From Acanthaster planci (lineage: Eukaryota; Echinodermata; Asteroidea; Valvatida; Acanthasteridae), in contig NW_019091432.1 in the NCBI RefSeq assembly GCF_001949145.1, positions 549,096 through 613,095 on the forward strand: 64,000 nt of DNA, read 5' to 3'. A model generated the notes under the pieces. It ran no database searches, was not told where the DNA came from, and worked only from the letters and a program-made list of their open reading frames with translations. Below are positions 59,030-64,000 of the stretch, piece after piece (position 1 is the first letter of the stretch; the number at the start of each line of letters is the position of its first letter). Made by a program: the position numbers and the translations under genes.

Positions 59030-62000
59030 CTTGTGATTTTTGCGGTTAAAAAAGGTTAGCTAGTTCGCGTTATCTATTAGGCGCGTTTGGGCGTCAGTGA
59101 ACCAACGTCATATCACCTATAACGATGCGGATCCGCGTGAAACAAACAAGCCCCAAGATGAAGACAGGCCAGTCTGTGCCATAGGTGCTCACCGTGGACG
59201 AGTCGTCTTGGTAGCCCGCCTAGCCTCTCAGTCAATAGCGCTTTGTGACAGTGCCACTTAAGTTAGTACAGTATAGTCCGTCTTGGAGATAATCACTTCC
59301 GTGGAAGGGAAAAATGCACACTAATTTAGAGTAAATTGGGCGGGATAAGCATTTATTGAAGTGTGATTCTCATGAAAATTTCAATTTTATGTACGTAGGT
59401 CAGCTATTTGTTATTATTAAATATTATTAGGTATGGTTTTATTAGCAGAGTAAAAAGTCTAAATATTGACAAACCTCAATTCACTTTTATGGGGCAAGTC
59501 TTACCGTATTTAATTTTGAAAAGAAGCGTCAACATTAGCCGTTAACCTAACAAAGATGTTGAAGTTGTAACACCATTCCATGATATTTTACCTAATTTGT
59601 TGTCGCTGAGTTACATTTTTAATATGTAAAGAAATATGTAATTTTAATTCAGTCTTTTAAATGAATCTTATTTTCAATATTTAATTTTCAATTTAAGGGT
59701 TTTTGTTTCTCTTTTTTCGTTTTTTTTTATGCTAATGAAGATCTCCATATTCGTGTGCGAAGCCCGCTTCTATTTTCATCCGATAATGTTCACTAATCCA
59801 TCTGCCGATAACAAGCCACACATCTCAAAGACAATTTGCCGGATGACACTCGAAGGTAGACGCTGGATATCAGAGCTGCAAATCCCGCCCAGGGCTATGA
59901 TCCAGCTCCAAAAATAATAAATAAATAAATAAATTAATAAAATAACTGGTCTACCACTGAATTCGATAAACATCCCCGGGCGATGAGGGCGGTGTTCACT
60001 TAATAAATTAAGCCGCATTGGCTTCAGCTTTCGACGCGAACCTCAGTTTACTGCGCGGGCACACTCCTAGCTCCCCCCCCCCACCAACACCCTAGCGTCA
60101 TCCAGTGTAATTTCTCTTCCAAAATATTGGCGGAGCTAGAAAATCTATACTTCATTAGTACGGCTGAGGGGAAGCGGCTGATTTCACCCCCGCGCGGCAA
60201 GCAAAGACTCGCCGCCAACCACTTCCAGCCGCTCGGCTCACCGCTGCAAAATTTTCGGTTGCGGAAAAGAAAACGCAAAGGTATTAACAGTTGTTTAGTC
60301 ACCGAAGAGGAAATCAAGGTACACATAGTAGCCAATAGTTGCAAGCAAACTTCGTATAACGAGAAGTGAAGAGTGTCCCTATTATTTTTATTAGCCTCAT
60401 TTTAATGAGACGAGAGGCCTTTCTGTGTAAATTAATGGCCCGTGCAATTCTTGAGACAACACTGTTATTCCTAATACACGACCATACCTACAACTGCATT
60501 CTTGAAAACCTTCAGGATATTTCTATCGATGCATATCTCTACTTGAGAAGATGGTCTTGAATCCGGAGTTATTTTTTTTCTTCCTCACATCTCTGCTAAA
60601 AGGCTTTATTGATCCGTCCTAGTGTTAAAAAAAGATGTAAAATAACTGCTGCCCCTTTAAAACTCATTCCAAGTTCGTCTCTCAGTTACTGGAACGCTTT
60701 CAGTTGGCATTTCTGGATCAAAATCAATTTGTTTCATCTCCTTGGGCATATTTGACCTCTTGTATCCAGAGTGAAAAGCACGGAAATTACCGCGAGAAAC
60801 ATATTAAACTGTGGACCTGTGATTCGTCCGGTTTGTTTTCCTCGATATTACTAGTCTGATTTAAAGGAGCAAGGTACAGCAGCCAAACTCGCCCGCCGCC
60901 CGTTCGATCCGTCTGAATATGCAAGGAAGCAAATGCGATCAGCCGTTGTGAGGGCACGTCTTACGTCATGTGTTTCTATGGCAACAGATAGCCTGCGCAG
61001 AGGGGACAGTCACCGGTCTTTGAATTGAGGAATTGATCAGTAGTAATAAATGGGAAGGCAGAATTTAGTCCAAGTTTTTCTAACGCGTGACGGATATTAC
61101 CGTGTGCCTGTATGACACAAGCAATGGTGTATGATTTCAGGAATTGGCTGGTGGCGATTCCTGCGACCAAATGAGCGAAGATGCGTCCAGTGATCCCTTG
61201 CATTACACTATATATGAGCAAGCAAGCTGGCAGGATTGGGGTGTTTTTTTTTTTTTCGTTTGGCCGTTAAATTTCTTGTGACGTCACAGGAGGTAGTCTT
61301 TGGCAGACCAAGGTTTCTCCCTCAGCGGTACATTAGGCATGAGACAAGGCTAAAATTTGCTGCCGCACTCGTTTAAATTGGAAAAAAAGTGTCGAAAGTG
61401 ATTCAAAATCTTGCATTTGCAGAAGCGGTTTTATACCAAGATGTATATGTTTCCTATTGGCGGCTATTCCACATATTCAATAAGCACCACGCCTGTAACA
61501 AAATATATGTTGCTTACGAGAACGAACATGACGATGGATTATTTATTCTTTTCCCCTCTGAAATTCCAAATCCAGCCTTTACTTTCACCCGTAGTTAATT
61601 TCACCTGTCAATCAGAGACGTATTAAAGACAGGCGCAGTTATGCCGAGATGGTTCGCAATTGCATCCGATTTTAAGCAAGGACATACCTTAATGGCCCTT
61701 TTTTGTTGTGAGGCATATCAAAATCATTAATCAAGACTCTTACTCACTCAACCCAGATACGTCCGGGCATACGTCACTGTGACGTAGTTTGCATGGCGAC
61801 AAAGGCCACATATGGAACGCAGAGTATCTGATATATACCACCTTGGAAGCCAGCGCATACACCGCGGGGCCTTGTGCTTACTAAAAATATCGCCGAACTA
61901 CAGCATAGCGTTCGTTTCTGCAAGAGCACTCCGGTGCATTGGCATTTGAAAGAAAATCAGCGTTTCCAGTGAATTCACCTTTTGAAAAAAAGGAAGACTG

Positions 62001-62320
62001 TTTAAAAGGCACGCCAGCCAAAAATACAAATGATGGCGGCAGGAATTGTGAAAACATCGTCCATACACTCTAGAATGTTTTTTCTTCTTCTCAGCATAAG
62101 GGCATTTTATAAATGGGGAGTATTTGAACTGTCTGCATCGCTCTACGAGTGTCAGACACGATGCTTTGAAGTTTAATTATTCCAGTGTAGTTATCATTTA
62201 TAGTAATCAGTCTGCTTCTGAAAGCAAAACATCAAACCGGTATACACCATTGCACTGCATGAACGCAAAGTGGACAGTAATTGGAAGGCGATTACCTCAA
62301 TTGTTGCTGACTCCAGGTGA
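59030..62320. other. Intergenic, no gene seen
   Basis: No convincing coding exon is recognised. It includes an (AAAT)n stretch (59914-59942) and a T run at 61242-61257. Confidence 0.5.
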
Positions 62321-62370
62321 TGTTTTAGCAGACAAGTTTGCAATCGCAGCTCAACTTGTCTGCTAAAACA
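62321..62370. other. Perfect 18-bp hairpin
   Basis: Arms TGTTTTAGCAGACAAGTT (62321-62338) and AACTTGTCTGCTAAAACA (62353-62370) are exact reverse complements around a 14-nt loop. If transcribed, either strand would fold as a short hairpin RNA. It is shorter than usual metazoan pre-miRNA stems. Confidence 0.85.
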
Positions 62371-62514
62371 ATCGAAAGTAGATTGCAGATTCTTCCATTA
62401 ATGTTTTGTTTTTCTATTCAGAGTTTAATTATAATGCAGATCAGTGGATGTCAATGCCTTGGTTATTTTTGGAACCCGACCACAGTCTTGTGCCTTAGTG
62501 CAAAATGTAATTTA

Positions 62515-63000
62515 TGTAATTTAATTTAATTTAATTTAATTTAATTTAATTTAATTCTTCTTTATCCTGGGTAATCCATTCAGTGAGCCAGCTCACTGAT
62601 CTCCCATGGATCCCAGCTTACGCACCCAAAAAATATAAAGAATATCGAAATTACAAAGCAAAAAAAATTCAACAAGGATTTAAAAAAGCAAAATAGATAA
62701 GAACTCGTTGTACAAATTAAACTAGGAAAAATTGCACAGAAATGCACATAAACACAAAATGTCACTGAGGGCAATGTACCTCAACACGACTGTGCAATAC
62801 AATACATCATAAAATATACAGAAAACTAAGTTACCTTAGCTTTTGAACAAAAAGATGGACTCTTGCTGAACGTGAAGATTTCATATGTTGTGGCAAGTTA
62901 TTCCATGTCGACATGGTTGGTCTTCGGAACAGAGGAAAAATTGAGTTTAGCAGTAATAGTCATTGGCAGTTAAACTGGTCACTGTGTTGGCTACTGTGCT
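62515..63000 (-). mobile_element. LINE 3' remnant with (AATTA)n tail
   Basis: On the - strand a frame near 62845-62925 reads STWNNLPQHMKSS and ends RVHLFVQKLR, matching the WNxLP...F...L C-terminus common in LINE ORF2 proteins. It is followed by a short hairpin (CAGTGAG/CTCACTG near 62580), CCCAGGATAAAGAAG, and an (AATTA)n tail (62516-62557 on +). It is strongly 5'-truncated. Confidence 0.75.
62516..62557. repeat. (TTTAA)n microsatellite
   Basis: About eight pentamer units of TTTAA. It forms the 3' tail of the LINE remnant read on the - strand. Confidence 0.95.
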
Positions 63001-64000
63001 CCCATAAGAAATTGAATTAACGCACATGAAAAATAACTATACTCTGACACTTGGTAATACTCCTTTTCAGCCAACAACTTTGTGAAGAAATACTTAAGTT
63101 TTATCCAAATTCTTCCTGATTTCTAAACTTTGCCTGAATCTCTCAAGTTCCAAATCACTTTTGAAATTTAGGATCCGAAAAATATGGCCAGTGGTGTAAA
63201 TTTGCGTTTGGGGACTGGGGGGATGGGAGATCACAAATAAAAAAAATCGCCTGGCCCTGGAAATTTCAAAAGTGGGGGAGGGGGATTTCTGGACACCACA
63301 TGACACAAGGGGGCGCTGTTCATTTTAGAGATGTACATCTTATGTATTGCAACCGTAGCATTACATCAGCACGGTGTAAGATTTGAACTTTGCATGGTGG
63401 AAGTAGTGCATATGGTAAGGATTTTCGGATGCACCATGGGATCTCTGCCCGAGGCTCGTCTACCCGAAACCAAGTTTCCCACCTCACCATGCACAGAATT
63501 CAGCACCTCCATGCTCCAGTGACCACACAGCATGTCATCCACGTCTAGCATCCCGCTGCACGCTCCATCGCATCTGGCTTCCTTCATAAAAGGACGGCCA
63601 GAGCATTTGGGTCGAAACATCAAGCTGACATTTACCAGTTCTCTTCAGGACCTCGCCTCTTCTTGAAGAGATCCCACAGTTTACCCGCAAATCTTCTTTT
63701 TCTTTCATTACGGTGTATTTGAAACTTTTTCTCTCTTCAGTGCTGTCGAAAATATTTTGATTGTCTCTAAGATCGAAAAATGCTCCGAAATTCTTTCCTT
63801 TTTTTCTCACCACAAAAGAGTGGGGGTGAGTCAGTACATGTAGCCCCTCCCTGGTAAAACAAAGGAAGGAGAGGGGCGGATATAATGCACCCATTCCTGG
63901 GATTTATGCCCTAAATGTGGCCCTCCGCTCCCCCCGCAAGGCCCCGGTTCAGAACCAAGCCGCTCGTCAGCATAGCGTAAACAGCAGCCGATGGCAAATC
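63001..64000. other. Intergenic end of window, with one CTCF-like word
   Basis: No gene is recognised. ACACAAGGGGGCGCTGTT at 63303-63320 resembles the CTCF core motif. Open frames on both strands in 63330-63900 show no recognised family. Confidence 0.4.

Overview
This is a eukaryotic, gene-poor window at AT-leaning composition. Genes have introns, noncoding space is rich in MITEs, minisatellites and degraded LINEs, and there is one 676-base assembly gap. The METTL23 and SBK-type genes, the recurring TAGGCCTA and ACATGTAC words, and a tRNA-derived SINE with a GGTTTTCCTCCCACCT-like body suggest a marine invertebrate deuterostome (echinoderm or cephalochordate). The species cannot be fixed from sequence alone.

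Only two protein genes are well supported. The first is a five-exon METTL23 orthologue on the + strand (9242-19485). All four introns are GT-AG, the phases join cleanly, and the exons give a 229-residue class I methyltransferase. Its 7.3 kb third intron carries a 24-bp minisatellite. The second is a single-exon SBK-family kinase-like gene on the - strand (30157-31296, 379 residues). It has Asn in place of both catalytic Asp residues (HGN for HRD, NFR for DFG) and a broken glycine loop, so it reads as an intact pseudokinase.

Layout: 1-9 kb is intergenic and dense in short inverted-repeat elements, including a 290-bp foldback, a 184-bp foldback, a 245-bp hAT-type MITE with an 8-bp target duplication, and a cluster of roughly 210-bp MITEs. 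9.2-19.5 kb is METTL23. 19.5-30 kb is intergenic and holds a 709-bp foldback element with 9-bp target duplications, a 1.5-kb higher-order RsaI-like (GTAC) minisatellite, and one copy of a dispersed repeat. 30.1-31.3 kb is the SBK-like gene. 31.5-64 kb is a gene desert with a SINE, two LINE remnants on the - strand, a second copy of the dispersed repeat, and two perfect hairpins.

The two genes show no evident functional link. No operon, CRISPR array, rRNA or intact tRNA gene is visible. The best candidates for something new are the SBK-like pseudokinase, the GTCCGACGCCTCA foldback element, and the long perfect hairpins at 58892-58981 and 62321-62370.
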